NCBI GenBank assembly: GCA_020636375.1
Contig: JACJXZ010000021.1
Location: 62,001-126,000 of the forward strand
Reading direction: 5' to 3'
Source of the DNA: Lewinellaceae bacterium
Lineage (GTDB): Bacteria; Bacteroidota; Bacteroidia; Chitinophagales; Saprospiraceae
Length of the DNA stretch: 64,000 nucleotides
A program made the position numbers and the translations under genes. Under the pieces are notes generated by a model. The model was not told the DNA's origin. It ran no database searches and was given only the letters and a program-made list of their open reading frames with translations. Positions 1-7,300 of this stretch are shown here, piece after piece (positions within the stretch are counted from its first letter, which is position 1; each line of letters opens with the position of its first letter).

Positions 1-933
1 CAATGAAGAAGTGACGGTAGAAGAGCTGGGCGGGGTAGCGCTCACTCCACCAAATCGGGGGTGACCCACCTCACCGCAGATAACGACCTCGATTGCCTGG
101 TAAAGGTCCGGCGCTTGCTGAGCTACATGCCCCAAAACTGCGAGTACCAGCCCGCCAAATTGCCTTCCAAACTCGGGGATGAGATCAGGATGCAATTGCG
201 CGACATCGTTCCGGATACCGCCAACCAGCCCTATGACATGAGGGATGTGGTGGAAGGCATTGTCGATAAAGATTCCTTTATGGAGATCCACGCCAACTAT
301 GCCGAAAACCTGATCGTGGGGTTTGCCCGGATCGGAGGGCGCAGCATCGGCATTGTTGGCAATCAGCCCATCAACCTGGCGGGCGTGCTCGACGTGGACA
401 GCTCCAAGAAAGGCGCTCGTTTTGTCCGCTTCTGTGATTGTTTTAATATCCCGCTGCTCGTCCTCGTGGATGTCCCGGGCTTCCTGCCGGGTACCGACCA
501 GGAATGGAACGGCATCATCGTCAACGGAGCGAAACTGCTCTACGCCTTCAGCGAGGCGACTGTCCCCAGGTAACGCTGATTACCCGGAAGGTACCGGCGG
601 GTATATGACGTGATGAACTCCAAGCACATCGGCGCGGACATGAACTTCGCCTGGCCTCGGCGGAGATCGCCGTGATGGGCGCCAAAGGGGCTTCCGAGAT
701 TATCTTCCGCCGGGAGATCAGGGAAGCCGGCGACCCGGATACCATGCTTGCCGAGAAAGAGAAGGAGTACCAGGAAAAATTCGCTCATCCCTACCAGGTA
801 CTGCTTACCGGGCTTCATCGATGAGGTGATCGACCCTAAAGATACCCGGCGTAAGCTGATCAAGGCTTTCGCCATGCTGGAAAATAAGGCGAAAAAACTG
901 CCCAAGAAAAAACATGGGAACATTCCGCTGTGA
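1..933 (+). CDS. Acyl-CoA carboxylase, carboxyltransferase beta subunit (propionyl/acetyl-CoA type), 5' partial
   Basis: This is the C-terminal part of a biotin-dependent acyl-CoA carboxylase carboxyltransferase, which moves carboxylate from carboxybiotin to propionyl- or acetyl-CoA in the cytoplasm. It enters from the left edge. Visible family segments are NEEVTVEELGG, VEGIVDKDSFMEIH, NQPINLAGVLDVDSSKKGA, LVDVPGFLPGTDQEWNGII and the end GFIDEVIDPKDTR...HGNIPL. The frame breaks near nt 52, 570-610, 655 and 790-810. At nt 52 the family calls for GGGGCCGGC where GGGGTAGC is seen, so the breaks look like consensus errors. Substrate (propionyl, acetyl or methylcrotonyl) cannot be fixed from this part. 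Confidence 0.9.
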
Positions 934-1201
934 CAGAAAACGTATATTCGTGCATTCGTGTATATGTGCATTCGTGCATTCGTGAGGTTGCATTCCCCAA
1001 ATGTGGATAGGCCTTCGCCAGACTTCGGCGGATGAGAAGTGAGGGACTGAATGAGTGAATAAATATAAAATATGTATTGTTTTTAAAATTAAACCTTATT
1101 ACATAGCTGCTATTCACTCATCGCTGTCCCCTTCACGAATGCACAGAATGCCTCACGAAACACAAATGCACAACCACTCAAGCCCCTAAACGCAACAAAA
1201 G
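934..1201. other. Intergenic region with short degenerate repeats
   Basis: No gene is seen. The stretch holds tandem copies of a gtgcattc-like unit at about 945-990 and reverse-complement cousins (cacgaatgca) at about 1134-1175, giving weak dyad symmetry around an AT-rich centre near 1060-1110. Confidence 0.5.
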
Positions 1202-2381
1202 ATGCCAGACCGCGCCCTTCAGTATGACCTCATCGAGCAGCCCCGGGCCTCGATGCCTTCTTCCAGGAACACCGAAAGCTTTCCTGGATGGTAGCTGATA
1301 CCGAATTTGTGGGGAGAAGCGTTTCCACACGCTGCTCTGCCTGATACAGGTGAAGTCGGAAAAGGGCTCTTCCTGATCGATCCCATCCGGCTGAAAAACC
1401 TGGATCCTTTCCTGGACCTGGTCGCCGACCCGGGCATCACCAAGATCACTCATGCGGGCGACAATGACTATCGCTTATTGAACAACCTTTTCGGCATCGT
1501 GCCCGTCAATGTGTTTGATACGCAGGTCGCGGTAAGCTTTGTGGGCTATAATTACCCGGTTTCCTTCCGCAAGCTGGTAGAAAGTGAGCTGAACGTCCAC
1601 CTCAAGAAAGGCTACGCGGTGGTGACTGGGAGAGCCGCCCGTTCCAGTCGAAGCAGTTGCGGTACGCCCTGAACGACGTCCTCTTTTTGCCGGACCTCTG
1701 GCAGAGCCTCCAGGAGAAGCTCCGGCAACAGAACCGCACCCACTGGGCTGACGAAGAGCTGGGGCTTTGGGAAAAAGCTGAATACTATTACAGAGACCCT
1801 CATGACGAAGCCATCAAGAGCAACCTGATGCGGTCGCTCAAGAACCGGGAGCGGGCATTCCTGATCCGCCTGTTTGCCTGGCGCCGTGAGCTGGCGGAGA
1901 AGCGCGACCACTCCAAAGAGATGGTGCTGCTTACTAAGTACATCAGCCAGATCGTACGCAGCATATCTTCCGGCAGAGAGTACCTGAAGCACAACCGGCG
2001 CATCCCCTCCAAAACGGCGGAACGTTACGGCGCCATCTTCGAAGAACTCTACAACCTACCGGTCACCGATGAGGAAAAGGAAATCCTGAAACGCATTCCT
2101 TCCGACCTCGACGACGACCCCAAGGAACAGATCATCATGGAAATGCTCTACCAGGTGATCAAGTACAAATGCCTGGAGGAGGACATCTCCATCAATATGG
2201 TGGTGCCCGCGGCGAAATCAAAAAGATCCGCGCCGACGAAGACGACGCCCTGGAACTGCTGGTAAGCGGCTGGCGCCAGGAAATGCTCGGCGCCTACTTC
2301 CTCGACTGGCTCTCCAATGCCAACCGCATGAAGGTGGACCTGCTGGATGACCGGATCGTCATTCATCCGGAGGGGCATTGA
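1202..2381 (+). CDS. rnd: Ribonuclease D (DEDD 3'-5' exoribonuclease with HRDC domain)
   Basis: RNase D trims the 3' ends of tRNA and other structured RNAs. After restoring the frame the protein starts MPDRALQYDLIEQ and shows the DEDD exonuclease motifs: ADTEF (Exo I), HAGDNDYRLLNNLF (Exo II) and YALNDVLFLPDLW (Exo III). An HRDC-type helical region follows, ending in RMKVDLLDDRIVIHPEGH. Total length of about 390 residues fits the family. The frame breaks near 1246, 1312, 1620 and 2205, mostly single-base losses in G or C runs. The gene stands alone and is followed by repeats. It is unrelated to the separate HRDC protein of the DGR further on. Confidence 0.9.
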
Positions 2382-2383
2382 TT

Positions 2384-2520
2384 GGCTACTCTTCTAACGT
2401 TGGACAGGAATTGCCTGGGAAGTGTACGATGTACGGACGTAGCGGCAGCATAGGCTGTGTGCGCTGTGCGAAATCAAACATACCCAGGCCTCCGGCTGTC
2501 CAGCAGTTCGACTGAACTCA
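2384..2520. repeat. Degenerate inverted-repeat element, family A (copy 1)
   Basis: The left end ggctactcttctaacgttgg matches the ends of the better copies at 21530-21599 and 55412-55557, and the right side contains ccggctgtcca as in the 55 kb copy. The inner sequence is GC-rich and structured. No coding potential is seen. Confidence 0.5.
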
Positions 2521-2679
2521 CGCCGAAATCCCTGAAATGGCAGCCCATTGATTTTAGAAAAGGCTCAAACCTGTGGAATTAATTCGCCCGATAGCCCTTC
2601 TCCGGGCAGGCGGCTTTTCCACAGGTACCAACCTGCCGTACATCAAACATTTTACCCGGACGAGCTTCAGCGAAGACGG

Positions 2680-2789
2680 GCGCACATCGCACATCAAACA
2701 TCCCAAATCTCCCCTGGTTACTGCCTGCCCACCGAAGCCGAATGGGAACACGCCGCCCGGGACGGCCACAACCCTGAAAGCCGCCCTTT
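2680..2789 (+). pseudogene. Fragment of a third DGR-type target gene (FGE-sulfatase/CLec fold)
   Basis: A short open stretch encodes GYCLPTEAEWEHAARDGH, the diagnostic central motif of formylglycine-generating-enzyme-like proteins (GYRLPTEAEWEYAARGG in the two complete targets). It is preceded at 2680-2711 by the same 7-bp repeats (acatcgc, acatcaa, acatccc) that precede this motif in both intact targets. Nothing of the N-terminal catalytic-fold part or of a variable repeat is seen. The stop of a reverse-strand gene begins immediately after, so this is a relic left by duplication or deletion. Confidence 0.75.
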
Positions 2790-3192
2790 CAGGCAGTTTG
2801 GCGCAAAAACGATTTTATTTCCTCGATATCCTTCTTAAAAGCCGCTTTGTCGAAGCCCTTCACCTCCCCCGTACCGCTCCAGGCATTCGAGCAGGCCGAC
2901 AGTACGTACTGGTCGTATTCCATGTCGGTACCATCCGGATGGCTTTAGCAAAATCCAGGTCTATGGTCAGGAACCACTCTTTTCGTTTTCTCAGATACTT
3001 GTTTTTGTTGGTCCTGTGCCGTTCCGGCATTTTTTCGCTGATGGTGGGGCTGTAGGTAATGCCTTTTACTGCATCGCCGTATTTTGAAAGGTCGATCTTC
3101 TCGTCGATGTGGTCTGATATGCGAGCTATACTGCCTTTTTTTACCAGGGCAGGGTCTAATACCAGTAATATGAAAAAATCAGGTGCTTCCAT
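2789..3192 (-). CDS. Hypothetical protein overlapping the preceding membrane protein gene
   Basis: The start overlaps the stop of the upstream reverse gene as TAATG, indicating translational coupling. The protein begins MEAPDFFILLVLDPALVKKG and contains SKYGDAVKGITYSPTISEKM. Frame continuity breaks near 2931 at a GGTACC; reading GGCC there gives RMADMEYDQYVLSACSNAW and an end of KSFLRQTA. About 134 residues. No family recognised; the charged, soluble C-terminal half suggests a cytoplasmic or periplasmic partner of the upstream membrane protein. Confidence 0.6.
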
Positions 3193-3785
3193 TATCGGTA
3201 AATTTTGTTTCCGGGCGGTAGTTTCAGCCAGATGCCTGTGTTTTTGAGCCTCATCAGGTTTTGATAGTGTATCTTGTATAGATAAATACTGTCTAACTGA
3301 ACCTTGTAACAATAATCTTTTTGTCCCATAGTTTTGTGCGGTAATATCACCCGGTTGATTTTGTATTCAAGAGCATTTTGCCTGGATTCGAATTCACAGG
3401 TCTCGCCATATTTCCAAACTTCTCCTGATTTTAAAAATATGGATTTTTGGTAATCCGGGCAAGTGTAACATGCCCGGTAACCATCTCCTGACGCCACGGC
3501 AACATACTGAACGCACTCCTCCCTTTTCTTTTTCTGCTTTTCCAGACGTTCGTAGACTTCGGGAATTACCTGCGGGTTCCCATCTTCATCCAAATATACA
3601 TAACCTTCCGTGCCTTCAACGTACTTTCCGGTAATTTGAACCTCGCGCTTTGCAATGAGGAGAAGAAGGATGGAGAGTATAAAAATGAGTAAGAACTGGA
3701 AGGGAGGTAAAGGCGGCAATACTGCCCGGAGGGCAAGCCTGAAAGAGGCTGTTTTTTTTGGTTCGGCAACGACAATTGCATCCAT
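3192..3785 (-). CDS. Hypothetical single-pass membrane protein
   Basis: The 197-residue frame is uninterrupted. A hydrophobic segment at about residues 28-46 (FQFLLIFILSILLLLIA) gives one transmembrane helix after a short N-terminus. The rest is soluble and has a CYTCP motif near residue 106 and a third Cys in ETCEFES. No family recognised. It is the first gene of a two-gene reverse unit, overlapping the next gene by one base. It has fewer frameshifts than its neighbours. Confidence 0.65.
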   Translation of the reverse strand: MDAIVVAEPKKTASFRLALRAVLPPLPPFQFLLIFILSILLLLIAKREVQITGKYVEGTEGYVYLDEDGNPQVIPEVYERLEKQKKKREECVQYVAVASGDGYRACYTCPDYQKSIFLKSGEVWKYGETCEFESRQNALEYKINRVILPHKTMGQKDYCYKVQLDSIYLYKIHYQNLMRLKNTGIWLKLPPGNKIYR

Positions 3786-4129
3786 GTCATAGTTTTTGGC
3801 TGATGAAAGTTAAAAAACGCCTCTCCGCCGCTAAGTTATGTAACTTTATCTTAAAAAAAAGAAAATTTTATAACCTCCTGCCAGGAGCAAAACCGGAGGG
3901 TTTTATTTTGTTTTTGATTTAAATAATTGTTTGTTAGTGTTTTAGGTTGAAGGTGTGAAAGGCGGGGTGTAATATGGTTATAGTTTTTGTGAATGTGTTA
4001 ATGTTTGAAAAAGATAACTTCTTAGTGTAACTATTTAGCTGGGTCAAGAGGTTTTTGCCACAAAGACACGAAAACCGGGTTAGGTGGCAAAGCCACCCAA
4101 ATAGTTGCTATTTTTAACAAAAAAAAACC
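3786..4129. other. AT-rich divergent intergenic region upstream of the DGR target
   Basis: This is the region between the divergent membrane-protein gene and DGR target 1. It is clearly more AT-rich than its surroundings. It holds a weak hairpin near 3870-3910 (aacctcc...ggagggtt followed by T-rich sequence) and a family-B inverted repeat at 4027-4108. It should carry the promoter for target 1, but I see no convincing TAnnTTTG box. Confidence 0.5.
4027..4108. repeat. Inverted-repeat element, family B (copy 1)
   Basis: The ends gtaactatttag and ccaaatagttgc are inverted copies, with an internal ttgccacaaagacacgaaaa block shared with copies at 23952, 30655, 56508 and 62208. It is MITE-like, noncoding, and sits about 20 bp ahead of target gene 1. 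Confidence 0.7.
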
Positions 4130-5090
4130 ATGCCTGCTTCCAGCCAACCGTCCGCGCCTCCCTACCGTTTCCCCGAATCCGCCCCCTTTGCCATGATCAA
4201 AGCCGAAGGCGGCGCCTTTTCCATGGGCGGCGAATACGAAGACGAACAACCCATCCACACCGTAAACCTCCGCACCTTCTGGATCGGTAAACACCCCGTC
4301 ACCCAATCCCTTTGGGAAGCGGTGATGGGCGCAGGCAGCAATCCGTCGTATTTCAAAGGCGGCCACCGCCCGGTAGAGCGCGTCAGTTGGTACGCCGCCG
4401 CCGTGTTCTGCAACGCCCTGAACGAGCTGTGCGGCTACGAGCCTTGCTACTTCAGCGACGAGGCCTTCCAAAAGCCCTATGGAAAGACAGCTTCCGGCTA
4501 CACCCTGCCCAACGAGGGTCCGGTACATCAAAAATCGCACTTCAAAAATCGCACATCGCAAATCTCCCCCGCCCACCACCAGCCCAACAAGCCCCCCGTA
4601 CATCAAACATCACAAATCGCAAATCAAACATCAAATATCCTCCCCGGCTACCGCCTGCCCACCGAAGCCGAATGGGAATACGCCGCCCGTGGCGGCCCCC
4701 ACCCCAAAGGCCGCCCCCGCTACGCCTACGCTTAAAGCGCCGACAAGCTGGACGAAGTGGGCTGGTACGACGACAACAGCCACGGCGAAACTAAGCCCGT
4801 GGGGTATGAAGCTGCCCAACGAACTGGGCATCTACGACATGAGCGGCAACGTGTGGGGAGTGGTGCGAGGACCAGTGGCACGATAATTACAAAGGCGCGC
4901 CGGACGACGGCTCAGGTACCTGGGTGGATAAGGAGCAGGGTGCTAACCGGGTGTCCCGGGCGGCAGCTGGTACGACGACGCCGTTTACTGCCGCTGCGCG
5001 TCCCGCAACTACTGGCATCCGCAGGTCCGCAACCTCACTCTCGGCTTTCGCTTGGTGTGGGTTTCCCCTTCAGTTCACCCTGTGGAATAG
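4130..5090 (+). CDS. DGR target protein 1, FGE-sulfatase (SUMF1)/CLec-fold protein with C-terminal variable region
   Basis: The protein has the formylglycine-generating-enzyme-like fold, a C-type-lectin variant often diversified by DGRs as a binding domain. Ordered motifs: AEGGAFSMGG, FWIGKHPVTQSLWEAVMG, RPVERVSWYAAAVFCNALNE, GYRLPTEAEWEYAARGG, LPNELGIYDMSGNVW, then VR1 and LGFRLVWVSPS at the end. There is no signal peptide. A stretch of 7-bp repeats at 4525-4639 inserts Gln/Ser/Thr-rich sequence before GYRLP. The frame breaks near 4734 (TAA), 4804, 4856, 4913 and 4960. At 4913 the text reads AGGTACCT where target 2 has CGGCCT, pointing to consensus error. The stop follows VR1 directly, as is usual for DGR targets. 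Whether the fold keeps any enzymatic activity is not known; a ligand-binding role is inferred. Confidence 0.88.
4525..4639. repeat. Two blocks of 7-bp tandem repeats inside target gene 1
   Basis: Degenerate heptamers with ATC at seven-base spacing (such as acatcgc, aaatcgc, acatcaa) occupy about 4525-4566 and 4600-4639, separated by a C-rich spacer. The same two-block arrangement occurs in target 2 and one block in the fragment at 2680. Because seven is not a multiple of three, all frames stay open. Confidence 0.75.
4935..5078 (+). repeat. DGR variable repeat VR1
   Basis: It aligns end to end with the template repeat at 6997-7142. After allowing one missing G near 4960 and one extra A in the TR, there are 14 substitutions and all fall on TR adenines (for example AAC to TAC, GAC, GTC, CTC; GAT to GTT; TAC to TCC). 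The last 34 bp (5040-5073) are identical to the TR and would be the IMH. It encodes the ligand-facing end of target 1 (SWYDDAVYCRCASRNYW). Confidence 0.93.
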
Positions 5091-5122
5091 CGAGGCGATA
5101 GCCGAGCAATATTCCACAGGGT
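5077..5122. promoter_or_regulatory. Hairpin directly after VR1 (IMH-adjacent dyad)
   Basis: The arms accctgtggaat and attccacagggt form a perfect 12-bp stem (13 with the next A-T pair) around a 22-nt loop. The target stop codon lies at the base of the loop. In the BPP-1 DGR an IMH-proximal hairpin promotes retrohoming; the same placement here, and its absence after the TR, suggests the same role. Confidence 0.8.
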
Positions 5123-5552
5123 AAAGTCGGTTTGTTTTCCGGCACGCCCGTGAGCGAGCGACGGTACCTGATGCCCAACGGAGCGAGGCGAGCGCGAGCG
5201 AAGCTAAGCGAAGTTGGGAGGAGGCCGAGCGGTTGTGAGGAAGCGCGGTACCGACCCTTTGGGTACAGGGGCAGGCTCTGGAGGCTTACGAAAGGTTGCC
5301 CTGGGCAGCCATTTATACTCAACGGCAATAGGTTTTCCCGACACTTTGTGTACGGGACAGGTAGTGCATTTTGGGTGGACTTCCCCTTTAGGGGATTTGA
5401 GGGGCAGGGGAGGCAATGCACAAAACCTATTGCAACCAAGTATAAAAAAGCTGATACTTGTTAAAACCTGTGTGAAACAGGTTCTCGCGTAGTATGGAGT
5501 ACCGCGCTCCTGGAAAACGGCAAGGCATAAATAATAAGAAAAAACAAAACAC
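5123..5552. other. Structured intergenic region between target 1 and the HRDC gene
   Basis: No gene is seen. It contains a palindromic block (gcccaacgg...agttggg) at about 5173-5218 that also follows target 2 (near 11780-11830), so both targets share their 3' flank. A longer imperfect inverted repeat spans about 5315-5450: tatactcaacggcaataggt pairs loosely with acctattgcaaccaagtata. It may carry the promoter of the HRDC-RT unit. Confidence 0.5.
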
Positions 5553-5935
5553 ATGCGAATAAAAATTTTTTCCATCCCGGTAGTCGGCGGCGAGCGGCTG
5601 GCGCAGGAAATGAATGCTTTTCTGAGTTCAAAGAAAATCCTGGAAGTTGACAAACAACTGGTAAGCCAGGGGCAGAATGCCTTCTGGAGTTTTTGCATTA
5701 CCTACATCGAGGGCGGCGTTGTCCTGCAACCGGACAAAGTAGATTACAGGGAAGTCCTGGACGAGTACCAGTTTCCAGCGCTTCGCCCGGATGCGGGAAA
5801 CCCGGAAGCGCCTGGCGCAGGAGGAAGGAATGCCTGCCTACGCCATCTTTTCTGACAAAGAACTGGCGGCTATGGCTAAAGTGGAGCGCCTCACAGCAGC
5901 AGCGATGAAGGAAATTAAGGGGTAGGGGAGAAGAA
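5553..5935 (+). CDS. HRDC-domain DGR accessory protein
   Basis: A small protein of about 127 residues that begins MRIKIFSIPVVGGERLAQEM. After correcting one extra base near 5770 it ends in a clear HRDC-type helical domain: RMRETRKRLAQEEGMPAYAI, FSDKELAAMAKVERL. HRDC domains bind nucleic acid, and some DGRs carry an HRDC protein where others have Avd. It lies 40 bp before the reverse transcriptase on the same strand, so both are probably cotranscribed. No Avd-like four-helix protein is seen nearby. The accessory role in TR-RNA handling or cDNA integration is inferred from position and published DGR surveys. Confidence 0.8.
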
Positions 5936-5975
5936 AATAGAGAATACGGGCAACATTTCATCACAAAGAAAGAAG

Positions 5976-6960
5976 ATGAAAAGAAAGAATAACCTGCTGC
6001 TTACCATTGCCGACCCGGATAACCTCCGCCTGGCGTTCTGGAAAGCGCGCAAGGGGAAATCCTGGTCGAAGCCCGTCCGGGCCTATCGGGCCGATTTGGA
6101 CGCTAACCTGATGCTGCTTCGGGAGCAGATACTGTCCGGCGAGGTTCAGGTGGGGCGTTACCATTTTTTCAAGATTTATGATCCAAAGGAGCGGCAGATT
6201 TGTGCGCCATCCTTTGGCGAACAGGTCCTGCACCATGCCCTGATGAATATCTGCCATTCCCGGCTGGAAAAAGTACAGGTGTTTGACAGTTATGCCTGCC
6301 GGAAGGGAAAAAGGTACCTATGCCGCTCTGGAACGGGCAAAAATTATACGCGCCGATACCGTTATTTTTTAAAACTGGATGTCAAAAAATTTTTCGACAC
6401 CATCCATCACAATGTCGCCAAAACCCAGCTGGCGCGGCTTTTCAGAGATCAGGACGTGCTGGATATATTTTATCAGATCATAGACAGCTACGAAGCCCAT
6501 CCTGACAGGGGCGTGCCCATCGGCAACCTCACCAGCCAATACTTTGCCAACCACTATCTTTCCGGTTTGGATCATTTCATTAAAGAGAAATTGCGCATCA
6601 AAGCTTATGTGCGATATATGGACGATATGGTGTTATGGCACAATGACAAGGATGTGTTGAAACAGGCGTGGCGGGCAATAAAAAATATGTTGAAAACGAG
6701 CTGCAATGCCAGCTGAAGCTTACTTCTTCTGAATTCCACATCCTGCGGTATGCCGTTCCTGGGGTATGTGGTATTGCCTTACAACCTTCGCCTCTCCTTG
6801 CGCAGCTAAGCGGCGGTTTGTTCAAAAGCTCCGGGTACTTGAAGAAAGATTTCAATCCGGGGAGTGGGATGAAGCCACTTGCCAGCGGCGGGCGCTGCCC
6901 CTCCTGGCCTTTTACCCCAACACGCCAACGCCAAAGCATTCAGAAAAAAAGTATTTTTGA
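5976..6960 (+). CDS. DGR reverse transcriptase
   Basis: This is the error-prone reverse transcriptase that copies TR RNA with adenine-specific mutation. Visible motifs in order: KIYDPKERQICAPSFGEQ, HHALMNIC, YFLKLDVKKFFDTIHH (motif A), GVPIGNLTSQYFANHYLSGL (motif B with the SQ signature of DGR enzymes), YVRYMDDMVLW (catalytic YMDD, nt about 6612-6630) and, after reframing, PFLGYVVLPYNLRL (motif E). It ends near ANAKAFRKK. Length of about 325 residues suits the family; no maturase or integrase domain is present. Frameshifts near 6310, 6345, 6690, 6735, 6810 and 6910 are mostly in A or C runs. The exact stop (6960 or slightly later) depends on an A-run at 6943. Confidence 0.93.
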
Positions 6961-6996
6961 TAATTCTGATTAATTTAGCGGATAAGGGCAATTGCC

Positions 6997-7142
6997 GCAG
7001 GGTGCTAACCGGGTGTACCGGGGCGGCAGCTGGAACAACAACGCCGATAACTGCCGCTGCGCGTACCGCAACAACTGGCAAACCGCAGAACCGCAACAAC
7101 AATCTCGGCTTTCGCTTGGTGTGGGTTTCCCCTTCAGCTCAC
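6997..7142 (+). repeat. DGR template repeat (TR)
   Basis: The noncoding template lies about 35 bp after the RT. It is rich in AAC codons in the target frame (SWNNNADNCRC, YRNNW, NRNNNLGF), the usual sign of a TR built to yield many residues when A is mutated. VR1 and VR2 differ from it only at adenines. The 34 bp at 7104-7137 are invariant; just after them the TR has C (7138) where both VRs have T, which would mark IMH* versus IMH. An extra A in the run near 7080-7084 is probably a consensus error. Confidence 0.95.
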
Positions 7143-7222
7143 GGGATTGTCGGATGACAACCACTGAACAGGCAATTGTCCGGCTCCTGGCCCTGCCGGG
7201 ACAAAAATGCGGGTAAACCGCC

Positions 7223-7269
7223 CGGGCGGCAGTATTAGTAACCGGGTACCAGGCGAACGTTCTGCCGCC
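7223..7269. other. Inverted repeat downstream of the TR
   Basis: The arms gggcggcag and ctgccgccc form a perfect 9-bp stem around a loop of about 29 nt. It lies between the TR and the Roc gene and could end or fold the TR transcript. There is no T-tract, so a classical terminator is unlikely. Confidence 0.45.
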
Positions 7270-7300
7270 CTTATTGATTGCAAACGAACCATTGTACAAT

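Noticed and set aside
540..1117. Reverse-strand open frames over the carboxylase gene and its spacer
   Set aside because: They are shadows of the frameshifted forward gene or of repeats and have no family features.
1202..2381. RNase D (with HRDC domain) as part of the DGR
   Set aside because: It is a normal housekeeping exonuclease separated from the cassette by other genes and repeats; the DGR has its own HRDC protein.
4130..5090. Target 1 as a functional sulfatase-modifying enzyme
   Set aside because: No sulfatase gene is near, and the VR occupies the C-terminal ligand face; the fold is a known DGR display scaffold, so enzymatic function is not claimed.
5976..6960. Reverse transcriptase as a retron or group II intron enzyme
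   Set aside because: No msr/msd-like RNA, maturase or intron ends; the IGNLTSQ motif and the adjacent TR with A-specific VR differences identify a DGR.
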